Below are positions 7,504-16,646 of a DNA stretch of 64,000 bases, piece by piece. The translations under genes were made by a program, and so were the position numbers. Position 1 is the first letter of the stretch, and each line of letters begins with the position of its first letter. Under the pieces are notes generated by a model. The model saw only the letters and a program-made list of their open reading frames with translations. It ran no database searches and was not told the DNA's origin. The stretch is from CALRWV02 sp943371965. GTDB taxonomy: Bacteria; Bacteroidota; JABWAT01. The stretch is from the NCBI GenBank assembly GCA_943371965.1, contig CALRWV020000001.1:1-64000 (forward strand), given 5' to 3'.

Positions 7504-8685
7504 TTAATTTATTAACTCATAAATTCCGGCAACACCCTGACCACCACCGACACACGCAGTCACCATTCCATATTTTGCTTTCCGTCTTCTGAGTTCGGAA
7601 AACAGTTGAATGGAAAGTTTAGCTCCGGAGCATCCCAACGGATGTCCAAGTGCAATTGCCCCGCCATTAACATTTACAGTATCAGCATTCAAACCGGCTT
7701 CACGGATAACAGCAACTGCTTGTGCTGCAAATGCTTCATTCAATTCAGTAACAGCAATATCTTCCAATTTCAATCCAGCAAGTTTAAGTGCTTTTGGTAT
7801 TGCCGCAACAGGCCCGATTCCCATGATTTCAGGTTCAACACCGGCAGCCTGATAAGTAATTAGTTTGGCAATTGGAGTCAGATTCAATTCTTTTACAACA
7901 CGTTCAGAAACAACAAGGACAATTGCTGCACCATCCGAAGTTTGGCTTGAATTACCTGCAGTAACAACTCCACCCTGCATAAAAGCAGCCTTCAAAGTGG
8001 AAAGTTTTTCAACAGTCGTATCAGCCCTGACACCTTCATCAACTTTAAATTCGGTAGTTTCCTTTGTTATTTTTCCTTTTTCATTCAGGAAAGAACGCTC
8101 GATTTGAATCGACAAAATCATATCGGCAAAATTGCCTTTTTGAATGGCAGAAGCAGCCTTTTGATGACTGTTGAATGCAAACTGATCCTGATCTTCGCGG
8201 CTGATTTTATATTTCTGCGAAACCATTTCAGCTGTCAAACCCATGTTGAAATAATAACCTGGATTTGTTTCAACAATAGTCGGATTGGGCGAAGTTTTGT
8301 ATCCGCTCATGGGAACCATGCTCATGCTTTCGGCACCACCTGCCAGAATAATATCTGCCATTCCGGAACGTATTTTTGCCGTTGCGATTGCAATTGTTTC
8401 CAATCCACTCGCACAAAAACGGTTGACAGTCATTGCTGGAACTGTTACCGGAAGTCCAGCAATCAACCCGATCATCCTCGCCATGTTCAAACCCTGCTCA
8501 CCTTCGGGCATTGCACAACCGACAATCAGATCATCAATTCTGTTAGGGTCAAGTTGGGGATGATCAGCCATAATTTTTCTGATCAACGTTGCTGCCAAAT
8601 CATCAGGACGTGTAAATCTCAGCGATCCTTTTCCAGCTTTTCCCACTGCGGTTCTGTATCCCGCTACTACAAATGCATCCTGCAT
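7504..8685 (-). CDS. fadA: Acetyl-CoA acyltransferase (3-ketoacyl-CoA thiolase)
   Basis: Cleaves 3-ketoacyl-CoA to acetyl-CoA and a shortened acyl-CoA. About 393 residues, the standard thiolase length. The acyl-accepting Cys lies in NRFCASGLET (about residue 91), the His in GGAIALGHPLGCSG near 350 and the second Cys in CVGGGQG near 380. The ATG at 8685 is preferred, with GGAAAG eight bases upstream; a GTG two codons earlier is the alternative. The partner is the FadN-like multifunctional enzyme encoded immediately upstream. Confidence 0.95.
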   Translation of the reverse strand: MQDAFVVAGYRTAVGKAGKGSLRFTRPDDLAATLIRKIMADHPQLDPNRIDDLIVGCAMPEGEQGLNMARMIGLIAGLPVTVPAMTVNRFCASGLETIAIATAKIRSGMADIILAGGAESMSMVPMSGYKTSPNPTIVETNPGYYFNMGLTAEMVSQKYKISREDQDQFAFNSHQKAASAIQKGNFADMILSIQIERSFLNEKGKITKETTEFKVDEGVRADTTVEKLSTLKAAFMQGGVVTAGNSSQTSDGAAIVLVVSERVVKELNLTPIAKLITYQAAGVEPEIMGIGPVAAIPKALKLAGLKLEDIAVTELNEAFAAQAVAVIREAGLNADTVNVNGGAIALGHPLGCSGAKLSIQLFSELRRRKAKYGMVTACVGGGQGVAGIYELIN

Positions 8686-8698
8686 AGTCACTTCTTTC

Positions 8699-8772
8699 CA
8701 ATTAATAATGAATAATTAAGAATTAAGAATTCGTGTATTTCATTATTAATTATTAATTCTGAATTTTTAATT
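8699..8772. repeat. A/T-rich 7-base-period tract between fadN and fadA
   Basis: Words such as TTAATAA, TGAATAA, TTAAGAA, then TCATTAT, TAATTAT and TAATTCT keep a 7-base period. The two halves are roughly inverted to each other, so the transcript could fold. Confidence 0.5.
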
Positions 8773-11169
8773 TCTCAGTGCCTTTCCTGTTTTCAGCATG
8801 TGCTGAATTCTTTCGAGTGTCCGTTTTTCTCCGCACAGACTGACGAATGCTTCGCGTTCAAGGTCTAACAAATACTGTTCAGAAACCAGAGTCGGTTCGC
8901 TCAGGTTTCCGCCGCTCATGACGTTTGCCAGTTTTGCAGCAACCACTTTGTCATAATCGGTAATCTGTTTGGCAACCCACATCAGATGAATACTGAGTTT
9001 GATGGTTGACAGAGCTGATTTTCCCAAAACTCGGATATTAGTGCGTTGCTGGGGTTGTTTGTATCCCTGTTTGGCAAGTTGAAGAACAGCTTCCTTAGCA
9101 TCAGCAATCTGACGGTCTTTGTTGATGGAAATTCCATCGGTAGGACGGATAATTCCCATATCAACAGCTTCATGTGCAGAAGTTGCAACTTTTGCTGTTC
9201 CGATCATCATGAAGGTATCACGGATGAAGGGAAGTTCAACAGCACCTTCTGTCATTTTATCCATCGTGCGCATGGTGAATTCTTTGGTACCGCCACCGGC
9301 AGGAATAAGACCAACACCAACTTCGACAAGTCCAATATAAGTTTCTGCCGCAGCCTGAATATGATCGGCATGAAGTGTCATTTCACAACCCCCGCCAAGT
9401 GTTAGACCGTGAGGAGCAACAACAACCGGTTTTGCTGAATATCTGACACGCATCATTGTTTTCTGGAACTGACGGACCATCAGATCAATTTCATCGTAAT
9501 CGCCTTCATTGGCTGCCATTAAAAGAAGTGCAAGGTTTGCACCGGCAGAAAAATTGGGCGCCTGATTTCCGATGACCAATCCTTCAAATTCCTTTTCAGT
9601 TCTTTCGATTGCCTTGTTCATCATGGTGATGACTTCAGAGCCGAGTGAATTCATTTTTGTGTGGAATTCAAGACCGACAACACCATCACCCAAATCAAAT
9701 AAAGTTGCACCGGGATTCTTTTCGATAACTTTGGTATTTCTCAAATCATCAAGAATGATTATTCCTGATCCTTCAGGAATAGGTTTGTAGGATTTTGATG
9801 GAATGTCATAAAAATAACGGATTCCGTTTTCACGTTTGTAAAAACTTTCGATCTTGTTGGACAGCATTTCCAAAACCCAGGCAGCAGGTTTTTTGCCGTC
9901 TTTTTCCATCCGCTCAACTGAACGCTTAACACCCAAAACATCCCATAACTCAAACGGACCAACATCCCAACCGAAACCGCCTTTCAAGGCTTTGTCGATT
10001 TTGTAAATATCATCTGAGATTTCAGGAATCCTGTTGGAAGAATAGATGAACAGATCTTCCGCCATCCGCCAGAAAAATTTTGCCGCTTTATCCTGACCCA
10101 TCGCAAACATTTTCAACCGCTGATTCAAATCATCGATCGGTTTTGTCATTTCAAGAGTAGGGAACGAAACTTTCTTTTTCTTTTCATACTCAAGAGTTTT
10201 CAGATTCAATGTCTGAATTTCCGATTCTCCATCGGCACCTTTTACTTTTTTGAAAAATCCCTGTTTGGTTTTGTCACCCAGCCATTTGTTTTCAACCATC
10301 TTTTTGAAGTAGTCGGGAACCTTGAAAATCTCACGCATTTCATCATTTGGAAGTGCTTCATACAAATGTGAGGTTACAAAAAGAAGAGTGTCCAAACCAA
10401 CAATATCAGCAGTCCTGAACGTTGCAGATTTCGGACGGCCGGTTGCAGGTCCGGTAATTTTGTCAACTTCATCGATGGTCATATCAAGTTCTTCCATGAC
10501 CTTAAATGTGTTCATGATACCGAAAACACCGATTCTGTTACCGATAAAATCAGGTGTGTCCTTTGCTTCAACTGTTGATTTGCCCAAATACAGATCACCG
10601 TATTCCAAAACAAAATCAACAACACTTCTTTCTGTTTTATCTGTTGGAATTACTTCAAGCAATTTGAGATAACGGGGTGGGTTGAAAAAGTGGGTACCAA
10701 GGAAATGTTTCTGGAAATCTTCCGATCTTCCATCTAGCATCAGATGAATTGGAATACCGGATGTGTTGGATGAAACGATCGATCCCTTTGAACGGAACTG
10801 ATCAACTTTTTCGAAAACTGATTTTTTGATGTCAAGATTTTCAACAACAACTTCCATGATCCAATCTGCATCTTTGATTTTTGGAAGATCGTCATCAAAA
10901 TTTCCGACTTTAACCAGTGAGGAAAATTCCTTTTTGTAGAAAGCAGCCGGATTTGATTTTAATGCACCATCCAAACCGGAAGCTGCAATTTTATTTCTGA
11001 ATGCTTTGCTTTCAGTTGTCAGGTTTTTCTTTTTGTCATCTTCTGAAAGTTCTCTCGGAACAATATCCAGCAAAAGAACATTAACGCCAATATTTGCAAA
11101 ATGTGCAGCAATTCTGGAACCCATTACACCGGAACCCAAAACAGCAACATTTCTGATTATTTTTTTCAT
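8767..11169 (-). CDS. fadN: 3-hydroxyacyl-CoA dehydrogenase / enoyl-CoA hydratase (FadN-type)
   Basis: An 800-residue bifunctional beta-oxidation enzyme with the dehydrogenase first. The NAD-binding Rossmann motif is VLGSGVMGSRIA (residues 10-21), the dehydrogenase core has NTSGIPI and GTHFFNPPR near 130-165, and the crotonase domain follows after about residue 480 with GLTLGGGCEM and GLIPAGGG. This order (HAD then hydratase) is that of Bacillus FadN, opposite to E. coli FadB. It opens a minus-strand run with the thiolase and acyl-CoA dehydrogenase in fadN-fadA-fadE order. The leader contains a perfect GC-rich palindrome. Confidence 0.93.
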   Translation of the reverse strand: MKKIIRNVAVLGSGVMGSRIAAHFANIGVNVLLLDIVPRELSEDDKKKNLTTESKAFRNKIAASGLDGALKSNPAAFYKKEFSSLVKVGNFDDDLPKIKDADWIMEVVVENLDIKKSVFEKVDQFRSKGSIVSSNTSGIPIHLMLDGRSEDFQKHFLGTHFFNPPRYLKLLEVIPTDKTERSVVDFVLEYGDLYLGKSTVEAKDTPDFIGNRIGVFGIMNTFKVMEELDMTIDEVDKITGPATGRPKSATFRTADIVGLDTLLFVTSHLYEALPNDEMREIFKVPDYFKKMVENKWLGDKTKQGFFKKVKGADGESEIQTLNLKTLEYEKKKKVSFPTLEMTKPIDDLNQRLKMFAMGQDKAAKFFWRMAEDLFIYSSNRIPEISDDIYKIDKALKGGFGWDVGPFELWDVLGVKRSVERMEKDGKKPAAWVLEMLSNKIESFYKRENGIRYFYDIPSKSYKPIPEGSGIIILDDLRNTKVIEKNPGATLFDLGDGVVGLEFHTKMNSLGSEVITMMNKAIERTEKEFEGLVIGNQAPNFSAGANLALLLMAANEGDYDEIDLMVRQFQKTMMRVRYSAKPVVVAPHGLTLGGGCEMTLHADHIQAAAETYIGLVEVGVGLIPAGGGTKEFTMRTMDKMTEGAVELPFIRDTFMMIGTAKVATSAHEAVDMGIIRPTDGISINKDRQIADAKEAVLQLAKQGYKQPQQRTNIRVLGKSALSTIKLSIHLMWVAKQITDYDKVVAAKLANVMSGGNLSEPTLVSEQYLLDLEREAFVSLCGEKRTLERIQHMLKTGKALRN

Positions 11170-11185
11170 TGAGACCCCACCCTAA

Positions 11186-11207
11186 CCCTCCCCGAGTTCG
11201 GGGAGGG
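11186..11207. repeat. Perfect 10-2-10 palindrome in the fadN leader
   Basis: CCCTCCCCGA - GT - TCGGGGAGGG, 17 bases upstream of the fadN ATG. The same gap holds TCTCCC-ACA-GGGAGA (11325-11339). Similar 'CCCTCCCC' palindromes are dispersed through the window, so it is probably part of a repeat element rather than a dedicated operator. Confidence 0.6.
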
Positions 11208-11344
11208 AACTAAAACATTTTTTTGATAAGCAGTACATGAATAAATCACTAATTCAGATTTGTGAACTTATTATATCAAAGACCAAGAACCCTCACCCTA
11301 GACCTCCCGATAATCGAAACAAGTTCTCCCACAGGGAGATGGGA

Positions 11345-11400
11345 CAAATCACTTGCCACTCACTACTAGCTACTAGCCATTTGCCATTCACCACTTACCG
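11345..11400. repeat. Degenerate 7-base-period tract
   Basis: On the minus strand it reads as words such as TGGTGAA, TGGCAAA, TGGCTAG, TAGCTAG and TAGTGAG in strict 7-base register, just downstream of the acyl-CoA synthetase stop. Confidence 0.65.
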
Positions 11401-11402
11401 GT

Positions 11403-13187
11403 TTAAGAAAAGCTTCCTTCATCAGCATAGATGGCATTTACTTTTTCAGCATATTTTTCAAGAATGAATTTCCGTTTGATAGACATTTTCGGCGTCAGTT
11501 CACCGCCATCAATTGTCCAGTCTTTTGTTAGAAGTTCAAACTTCTTGATCTTTTCTGTTTGTCCCAATTTACTGTTTACTTTATCTACTTCTTCCTGCAA
11601 AATGGAAACAACTTCAGCATCATGAACCAATTCTTCATTCGATGTAAATTTCTTTCCTGATTTTTCGAAGTGAGCCTTTAAGTTTACAAAAGAAGGAACA
11701 ATCAGAGCTGCCGGATATTTATGTCCATCACCAATAACCTGTGCCATTTCAATAAAGCGTGATGACTTCAGATCATTTTCGATAGGTTGTGGAGCAACAT
11801 ATTTTCCACCTGAAGTTTTGAAGATTTCTTTCTTGCGGTCGGTAATGCTCAGGAAACCATCTTCCAGTTTTCCGATATCACCGGTATGGAACCAGCCGTC
11901 AATAATCACTTCGTCGGTATCTTTCTGTTTGTTGTAATAACCCATCATCAGGTTCGGACCGCGTGTCAGGATTTCACCATCTTCAGCGATTTTAATTTCC
12001 ACACCATCAATTACCGGCCCAACAGTTCCTGCCCTATTTCTGTTAGGTCTGGCAACCGCAATTACAGGAGATGTTTCCGTTAAACCGTAACCTTGAAGAA
12101 TAGTAATTTGCGCGGCAGTAAAAACATTCGCCAATTTTCCGGAAAGTGCCGCACCACCCGAAACCACAAATCTGACATTTCCACCCAAAGCCTCACGCCA
12201 TTTTGAGAAGATGATCTTGTTAGCCAATTTGAGCTGGAAGTTGTAAACAGCTCCCAGGTCTTTTCCGATTTCGTAACGCTTTCCGAGATTAAGAGCCCAG
12301 AAGAACAATTGTTTTTTTGCGCCGTGGAGATCAGCTCCTTTTCCAACAATCTTGTCATAGACTTTTTCAAGCAAACGCGGAACGGTTGTAAAAATAGTCG
12401 GGTGAACTTCCTTTAGATTGTCAGCAATTTTTTCAAGTGATTCCGCATAATAAATTCCGACACCTTTGTACATGAACCAGTAGGAAACCATTCGCTCAAA
12501 ACTATGACAGAGTGGAAGGAAACTAAGCGATTTATCTTTACCGTTTTCAAGACTGATCACTTCAGCGCACGACAGCACATTGCTGACAATATTGTTATGT
12601 GACAGCATAACACCTTTTGGCATTCCGGTTGTACCGGATGTGTAAATCAGGGTAGCAAGATCAGAACCTGCAACTTGTGATTTGAGTTCCTTGATTAAGT
12701 CCGGTTGTTGTTTTCGCAGTTCTTCACCGTCATTTAAAACCGTTTTCCAGCTATCTGCACCCGAAATATCATTGATTGAATAAACTTTCTGCAGAGTTTT
12801 CACATTTCTGAAAATTGGATTCAGGCGGTCGTACAAATCCTGTGTGGAAACGAAAAATAATTTGGAAGAAGAATCATTCAGGATATAATCAACCTGTTCA
12901 ACTGTTTGGGTAGTATAAACTGCAACCGTAACACCACCGATTGAAATAATTCCCTGATCGATGAAATTCCATTCGGTACGGTTTTCTGACACCATCCCGA
13001 TTTTATCACCTTTTCTGATTCCCAAAGAATAAAGTCCCAATCCGAAATTTTCAATTGTTTCAATGCATTTGGAAGTTGAGTAACTCCGCCACGACCCTGT
13101 GGCTTTATCACTCAAAGCATCCGGACGATCCATATTTGATTTGGCGAACTCAATCAGGTCAAAAAGACGGGTTGGCTGTGATGGCAT
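11403..13187 (-). CDS. Long-chain fatty-acid-CoA ligase (AMP-forming)
   Basis: Activates fatty acids to acyl-CoA at the expense of ATP, feeding the adjacent fad genes. The ANL-superfamily P-loop IYTSGTTGMPKGV lies near 185-197, with QGYGLTETSPV (A5), GWFHTGDIG (A7) and TDRKKEIFKTSGGK (A8 with the catalytic-lysine region) in the expected order. The length, about 594 residues, fits the bacterial FadD/FACL15-like group. I choose the ATG at 13187 (MPSQPTRLF) because GAGGG lies five bases before it; the upstream ATG at 13199 would make the ribosome site coding. Confidence 0.93.
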   Translation of the reverse strand: MPSQPTRLFDLIEFAKSNMDRPDALSDKATGSWRSYSTSKCIETIENFGLGLYSLGIRKGDKIGMVSENRTEWNFIDQGIISIGGVTVAVYTTQTVEQVDYILNDSSSKLFFVSTQDLYDRLNPIFRNVKTLQKVYSINDISGADSWKTVLNDGEELRKQQPDLIKELKSQVAGSDLATLIYTSGTTGMPKGVMLSHNNIVSNVLSCAEVISLENGKDKSLSFLPLCHSFERMVSYWFMYKGVGIYYAESLEKIADNLKEVHPTIFTTVPRLLEKVYDKIVGKGADLHGAKKQLFFWALNLGKRYEIGKDLGAVYNFQLKLANKIIFSKWREALGGNVRFVVSGGAALSGKLANVFTAAQITILQGYGLTETSPVIAVARPNRNRAGTVGPVIDGVEIKIAEDGEILTRGPNLMMGYYNKQKDTDEVIIDGWFHTGDIGKLEDGFLSITDRKKEIFKTSGGKYVAPQPIENDLKSSRFIEMAQVIGDGHKYPAALIVPSFVNLKAHFEKSGKKFTSNEELVHDAEVVSILQEEVDKVNSKLGQTEKIKKFELLTKDWTIDGGELTPKMSIKRKFILEKYAEKVNAIYADEGSFS

Positions 13188-13200
13188 ACTATCCCTCATG

Positions 13201-13489
13201 ATTTGTGTTTTTGATGCAGATATGTTGTAATTGCGATTGGGTGAAAACTAATTATTAATTGAGGATTTGTCAACAAAGAAAAACGGAATTATGGCAGGAA
13301 GAGAGGAACAGGGAAAAGCGGAGACGGAAGTCTAGGAACAAGAAACAAGGAGAAAGGAACAGGGAAAACCGAAAGCCGGGAAATGTTAATCTGATAACTA
13401 ATGAACAATTAATTAAGCTGGTTTGTAAAAGGCAGGAAAACAATAAAAACTATCAACCATTGACCATCGGCTATGGACTAATTTTTCCA
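13201..13489. repeat. Gene-free gap filled with 7-base-period words
   Basis: From 13282 to 13384 the plus strand is a run of purine-rich heptamers (AGGAACA, GGGAAAA, CAAGAAA, CAAGGAG, AAAGGAA, CAGGGAA), and 13446-13482 repeats the period with CAACCAT, TGACCAT and CGGCTAT. An open frame across it is a by-product and has no homologous look. Confidence 0.65.
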
Positions 13490-13840
13490 TCATTCAACCA
13501 AATATTTCAAAGCTTCTTCTTCTGAATTGAAAAGAGTAAATTTAGAACCGGTAAAAGCGATATAGGATTTGATCAGAATTTTCTTTAACCCATTAATTCC
13601 GACAACTGCAGATTTTCTTATCTTATGCTGAAAGAGTTTGCCGTTTGCTTTTGCTTTGTTCATAAATTCAGGTGAGATGACTGCATTTTCAACATTTGCC
13701 AGAAGAAGGACATTACCATCGGCTGTTCCAATCAATGTAATCAGTTCATCGGCCAATTTGATTGATTCCGCAGCAGTTGAATTGGACAGATCACAGTACA
13801 GATATTTTTTGCCGAGATGTTCTTTCCACGATACCTTCAT
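13490..13840 (-). CDS. STAS/SpoIIAA-like domain protein
   Basis: A 116-residue cytosolic protein. The predicted alternation of strands and helices (KKYLYCDLSN, NVLLLANVENA, KSAVVGINGLKKILIKSY, then FNSEEEALKYL at the end) resembles SpoIIAA/STAS-like proteins of unknown role in Bacteroidota and relatives. GGAGGG lies upstream of the ATG. No partner kinase or sigma factor lies nearby. The family call is moderate; the function is unknown. Confidence 0.65.
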   Translation of the reverse strand: MKVSWKEHLGKKYLYCDLSNSTAAESIKLADELITLIGTADGNVLLLANVENAVISPEFMNKAKANGKLFQHKIRKSAVVGINGLKKILIKSYIAFTGSKFTLFNSEEEALKYLVE

Positions 13841-13851
13841 AATCCCTCCAT

Positions 13852-13945
13852 GAAAATAGTGAATAGCGAGTAGAAAATAGGAAAAAGACAGTAGGCAGAA
13901 GTAAATCTTTGAAAATAATTTTTTCTCTCATCGTAATCCCTTTTC
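13852..13945. repeat. Degenerate 7-base-period tract
   Basis: Words AGTGAAT, AGCGAGT, AGAAAAT, AGGAAAA, AGACAGT and AGGCAGA, then in the second part TTTCCAT, TCTCTAT and TGTCCTC, keep 7-base spacing between two minus-strand genes. Confidence 0.6.
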
Positions 13946-13951
13946 CATTCT

Positions 13952-14518
13952 CTATTGTCCTCTGTCAGATTTCACTTTCCATTCGGTTTCCACAACGCCT
14001 TCCTTCAAATTAACATAACGTGCCATGATAAACAAGAGGTCGGACAGGCGGTTCAGATAAACTATGATTTCTTTATATTCGTCTTCATGATCCTGCATTT
14101 TAACAACTATCCGTTCTGCACGACGGCAAATGGTTCTTGCAACATGAAGATGGGCGGCAGCTTCAATTCCTCCAGGAAGAACAAAAAATTCAAATGGAGG
14201 GCAACCCTCCTGATAAAAATCGATTTTATTTTCAAGCACCGAAATATGCAGGTCGTCAATTCTCGGAACTTTGGCAGAATGAGGTGAATCAGCCGGAGTT
14301 GCAAGATCAGCACCGAGTATAAACAGATCGTTCTGAATCTGTTTCAGAAGTGAGTCTTCCATGTCTTTATTTTTTGTGTGCAAACGTACAACTCCCAGAT
14401 AGGAATTCAACTCATCAACAGTTCCGTAAGCTTCAACCCGGTCAGAAGATTTACTGACCCGTTGACCTCCGAATAAACTGGTTTGCCCTTTGTCGCCGGT
14501 TTTTGTGTATAGTTTCAT
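13952..14518 (-). CDS. pduO: Cob(I)alamin adenosyltransferase, PduO type
   Basis: Transfers the adenosyl group of ATP to cob(I)alamin, making coenzyme B12. At 188 residues it has the PduO/MMAB ATP-binding start MKLYTKTGDKGQTSLFGG and the helical-bundle motif ARTICRRAER near 130-140, followed by YLNRLSDLLF. Adenosylcobalamin is the cofactor of methylmalonyl-CoA mutase; with the methylmalonyl-CoA epimerase gene at 63.3 kb this suggests a propionyl-CoA-to-succinyl-CoA route, though the mutase is not in the window. Confidence 0.94.
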   Translation of the reverse strand: MKLYTKTGDKGQTSLFGGQRVSKSSDRVEAYGTVDELNSYLGVVRLHTKNKDMEDSLLKQIQNDLFILGADLATPADSPHSAKVPRIDDLHISVLENKIDFYQEGCPPFEFFVLPGGIEAAAHLHVARTICRRAERIVVKMQDHEDEYKEIIVYLNRLSDLLFIMARYVNLKEGVVETEWKVKSDRGQ

Positions 14519-14933
14519 GGTTTTTCTTTCATTGGACTTCCAATATCGAAAATCAGGAACCGAAAGTCGAGTGCTGAAATGAACAGAATGAATTTGATTT
14601 TATCTGAAACAAAAATCAAAGTGCGGGGAAAATGAATCACCCGGCAATATTGTTAGATTTTGCTGAAGTTATTTTTCTTTTAAGTACTGGCAAGAAATAA
14701 AGTAAATGATCCATTAGAAAAAAAGGGTTGAAGTTGTTACTTTTGATGAAATATGATGCGACGTCAGAATTTTGCTGTGAAAGCTTTAAGTCAGGAAGAA
14801 CAACAGGAACTCTTTTAAATAACCTGAATCCAGATTTTTAAATTAAAACTAACAGAACAAGCAGTAAAATCGTTCAACAATTATTTCTTCAGCCATCAAC
14901 ATGTCATTTTGAAAAGCACTTGAATTATAAACA
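14519..14933. other. 415-base divergent gap without a recognisable gene
   Basis: Lies between two divergent genes. A short open frame from the ATG at 14746 (31 codons) has no ribosome site and no recognisable sequence. Weak 7-base words occur near 14540. No strong hairpin or operator was seen; promoters for both flanking genes must lie here. Confidence 0.5.
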
Positions 14934-15602
14934 ATGAAATCTCTCTTTCAATACAAAAAAGACCTCATTGAAATCTGCCATTCCTGCTATGAAAACAAAT
15001 TTGTTTCTGCAATGGATGGGAATTTATCAATACGATTTTCTGAAAATGAAATTCTGACAACTGCTACCAAAACTGTTAAAGGAAAAATCAGTGTTGATGA
15101 TCTTGTTACAGTGTCTCTTGAAGGAAAGAAACTGAAAGGTCAGAAAAATCCATCAAGTGAATTGGAAATGCATTTAACCATTTACAAACACCGTGCTGAT
15201 GTGAATGCGGTTGTGCATTGCCATCCGACTTATGCAACTGCTTTTGCACTTGCACGAAAACCGCTCGATGAATGTCTGATTCCGGAAGTGATTACAGTTT
15301 TGGGCTCAATCCCGGTTGCTGAATATGCAACTCCGGGAACCGATGAACTTCCCAAATCACTGATTCCGTATCTCCAGAATTCTGCCGCAATTCTGATGGC
15401 AAATCATGGCGCTGTTACTTTTGGCTCAGATATTTATGATGCTTATTACAAAATGGAAAAGCTGGAACATTTTGCACAAATTACTTATTTATCCTATCAA
15501 TTAGGCGGACCAAAACCGTTGACGTCATCTCAGTTAATTGCGCTGAAAAATGCCATTGAATCAAAAGGTGATAAATTTCTGGGAAATTGCAGAACTGAAT
15601 AA
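14934..15602 (+). CDS. Class II aldolase/adducin-family protein
   Basis: A 222-residue zinc enzyme of the fuculose-phosphate aldolase/ribulose-5-phosphate epimerase fold. Zinc-ligand histidines are in VVHCHPTYATAFALA (about residues 93-107) and the family motif ANHGAVTFG lies near 157. SELEMHL upstream matches the substrate-loop region. The exact substrate (fuculose-1-P, methylthioribulose-1-P or other) cannot be read from the sequence; no sugar kinase or isomerase is adjacent. Confidence 0.88.
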   Translation: MKSLFQYKKDLIEICHSCYENKFVSAMDGNLSIRFSENEILTTATKTVKGKISVDDLVTVSLEGKKLKGQKNPSSELEMHLTIYKHRADVNAVVHCHPTYATAFALARKPLDECLIPEVITVLGSIPVAEYATPGTDELPKSLIPYLQNSAAILMANHGAVTFGSDIYDAYYKMEKLEHFAQITYLSYQLGGPKPLTSSQLIALKNAIESKGDKFLGNCRTE

Positions 15603-15642
15603 TTCCCTTGCTTATTAAATTTACAACTGATATTTTTCGCCC

Positions 15643-16206
15643 ATGCTGAATCCATCAAAAAATCCAAAAGCCGGAATGCTGCTGATTGCAGAACCTACGC
15701 TGAATGATCCGAACTTTAAAAGGTCGGTTATTCTGTTGTGCGAACACAATGAAGAAGGTTCTTTCGGTCTTGTTTTGAACCGTGTCATGGGTTTAAAACT
15801 TGCTGATGTGATTGATGATTTGCCGTATTTCAACAAAGATTTGTATTTGGGTGGACCGGTTCAACCTGAGACTCTTCATGTCATTCACAGAGCAGGAAAA
15901 GAAGTCCCCTCAACTCTTGAAATTTTTGGAAATGTAAAATGGGGTGGAGATTTTGAGCAGATGAAAACGCTTCTGGAAACTTTTCCTGACCGTCATCCCG
16001 ATTTCCGTTTTTTTCTTGGTTATTCCGGTTGGGGACCAGGTCAGCTTCAAAATGAAATTGACAGCGGCGGTTGGGTTTTAACTTCTGCGACAGAAGAAAT
16101 AATTTTTACTGAGGATTCTGAAAAAATGTGGCGGATTCTGATGAAGAAAATGGGCGGTGAATATGCCCTGTTTTCAAATTTTCCTGATGATCCCGGAATG
16201 AACTGA
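15643..16206 (+). CDS. YqgE/AlgH family protein (UPF0301)
   Basis: A 187-residue protein with the family start KAGMLLIAEPTLNDPNF, RSVILLCEHNE..SFGLVLNR, LYLGGPVQ, and GYSGWGPGQL near 125-135. It is widely conserved; AlgH was first linked to alginate control in Pseudomonas, but the biochemical role is unclear. No signal peptide. It lies 40 bases after the aldolase gene and converges with the Hpt gene, whose stop is 2 bases away. Confidence 0.93.
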   Translation: MLNPSKNPKAGMLLIAEPTLNDPNFKRSVILLCEHNEEGSFGLVLNRVMGLKLADVIDDLPYFNKDLYLGGPVQPETLHVIHRAGKEVPSTLEIFGNVKWGGDFEQMKTLLETFPDRHPDFRFFLGYSGWGPGQLQNEIDSGGWVLTSATEEIIFTEDSEKMWRILMKKMGGEYALFSNFPDDPGMN

Positions 16207-16208
16207 GT

Positions 16209-16580
16209 CTATTTGTTCAATTGTTTCAATTCTGTTTTCAATTCGTCTACAGCCTGATTACAAATCATTTTCACTTTTGCAAATTTTTCCGGAATCTGTT
16301 CAAGATCGGTTAAATGGTTTGAAGAATCTTCAATTGATTGTATCAGGGGAACAATATCTTTCAGCCCTATATGATTGAAAGATGATTTCATCTGGTGAGC
16401 AGTTGCCCTTACCATTTTCCAATCAGATGACCCGATGGAAGTTTCAAGTTTGCTGATATCATTCGGCACCCTAGCAATATATAATTGAATCATTTCAATG
16501 ATAAAGGAAGCATCACCCTCAGCGAGATCAGACAGATAATTAAGGTCGATTTGTTGGTAGGTTTTGTAAGGCATTTTCAA
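16209..16580 (-). CDS. Histidine phosphotransfer (Hpt) domain protein
   Basis: A 123-residue single-domain phosphorelay protein. The phospho-accepting His sits in ATAHQMKSSFNHIG (about residue 62), with helices on both sides as in the four-helix Hpt fold, and a preceding LYIARVPNDISKLE helix. No sensor kinase or response regulator is nearby, so it is an orphan that would serve a relay encoded elsewhere. It is preceded on its strand by a terminator hairpin and must have its own start or rely on read-through. No clear ribosome site; either of the first two Met codons may be used. Confidence 0.85.
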   Translation of the reverse strand: MKMPYKTYQQIDLNYLSDLAEGDASFIIEMIQLYIARVPNDISKLETSIGSSDWKMVRATAHQMKSSFNHIGLKDIVPLIQSIEDSSNHLTDLEQIPEKFAKVKMICNQAVDELKTELKQLNK

Positions 16581-16588
16581 AAATAAAA

Positions 16589-16627
16589 AAAGTCACACCC
16601 TGTTTTTCTGCAAAGTGTGACTTAATT
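16589..16627 (-). terminator. Terminator between lysine aminotransferase and Hpt genes
   Basis: AAGTCACAC and GTGTGACTT form a 9-bp perfect stem around a 15-base loop, with A/T tracts on both sides. It lies immediately downstream of the lat stop. Confidence 0.75.
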
Positions 16628-16646
16628 TTTGAAAAGTAAAGCAGGT

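Noticed and set aside
7504..8715. Long plus-strand frames opposite fadA
   Set aside because: Antisense shadows of a fully recognisable thiolase gene.
11237..11467. Plus-strand frame after the fadN leader
   Set aside because: Covers repeats and the 3' end of the acyl-CoA synthetase gene in antisense; no coding signs.
13259..13525. Charged Arg/Glu/Asn-rich frame on the plus strand
   Set aside because: Product of purine-rich heptads (words of AGGAACA type); it runs into the STAS-like gene on the other strand.
14746..14841. 31-codon ORF in the divergent gap before the aldolase gene
   Set aside because: No ribosome site, no recognisable sequence; too short to support.
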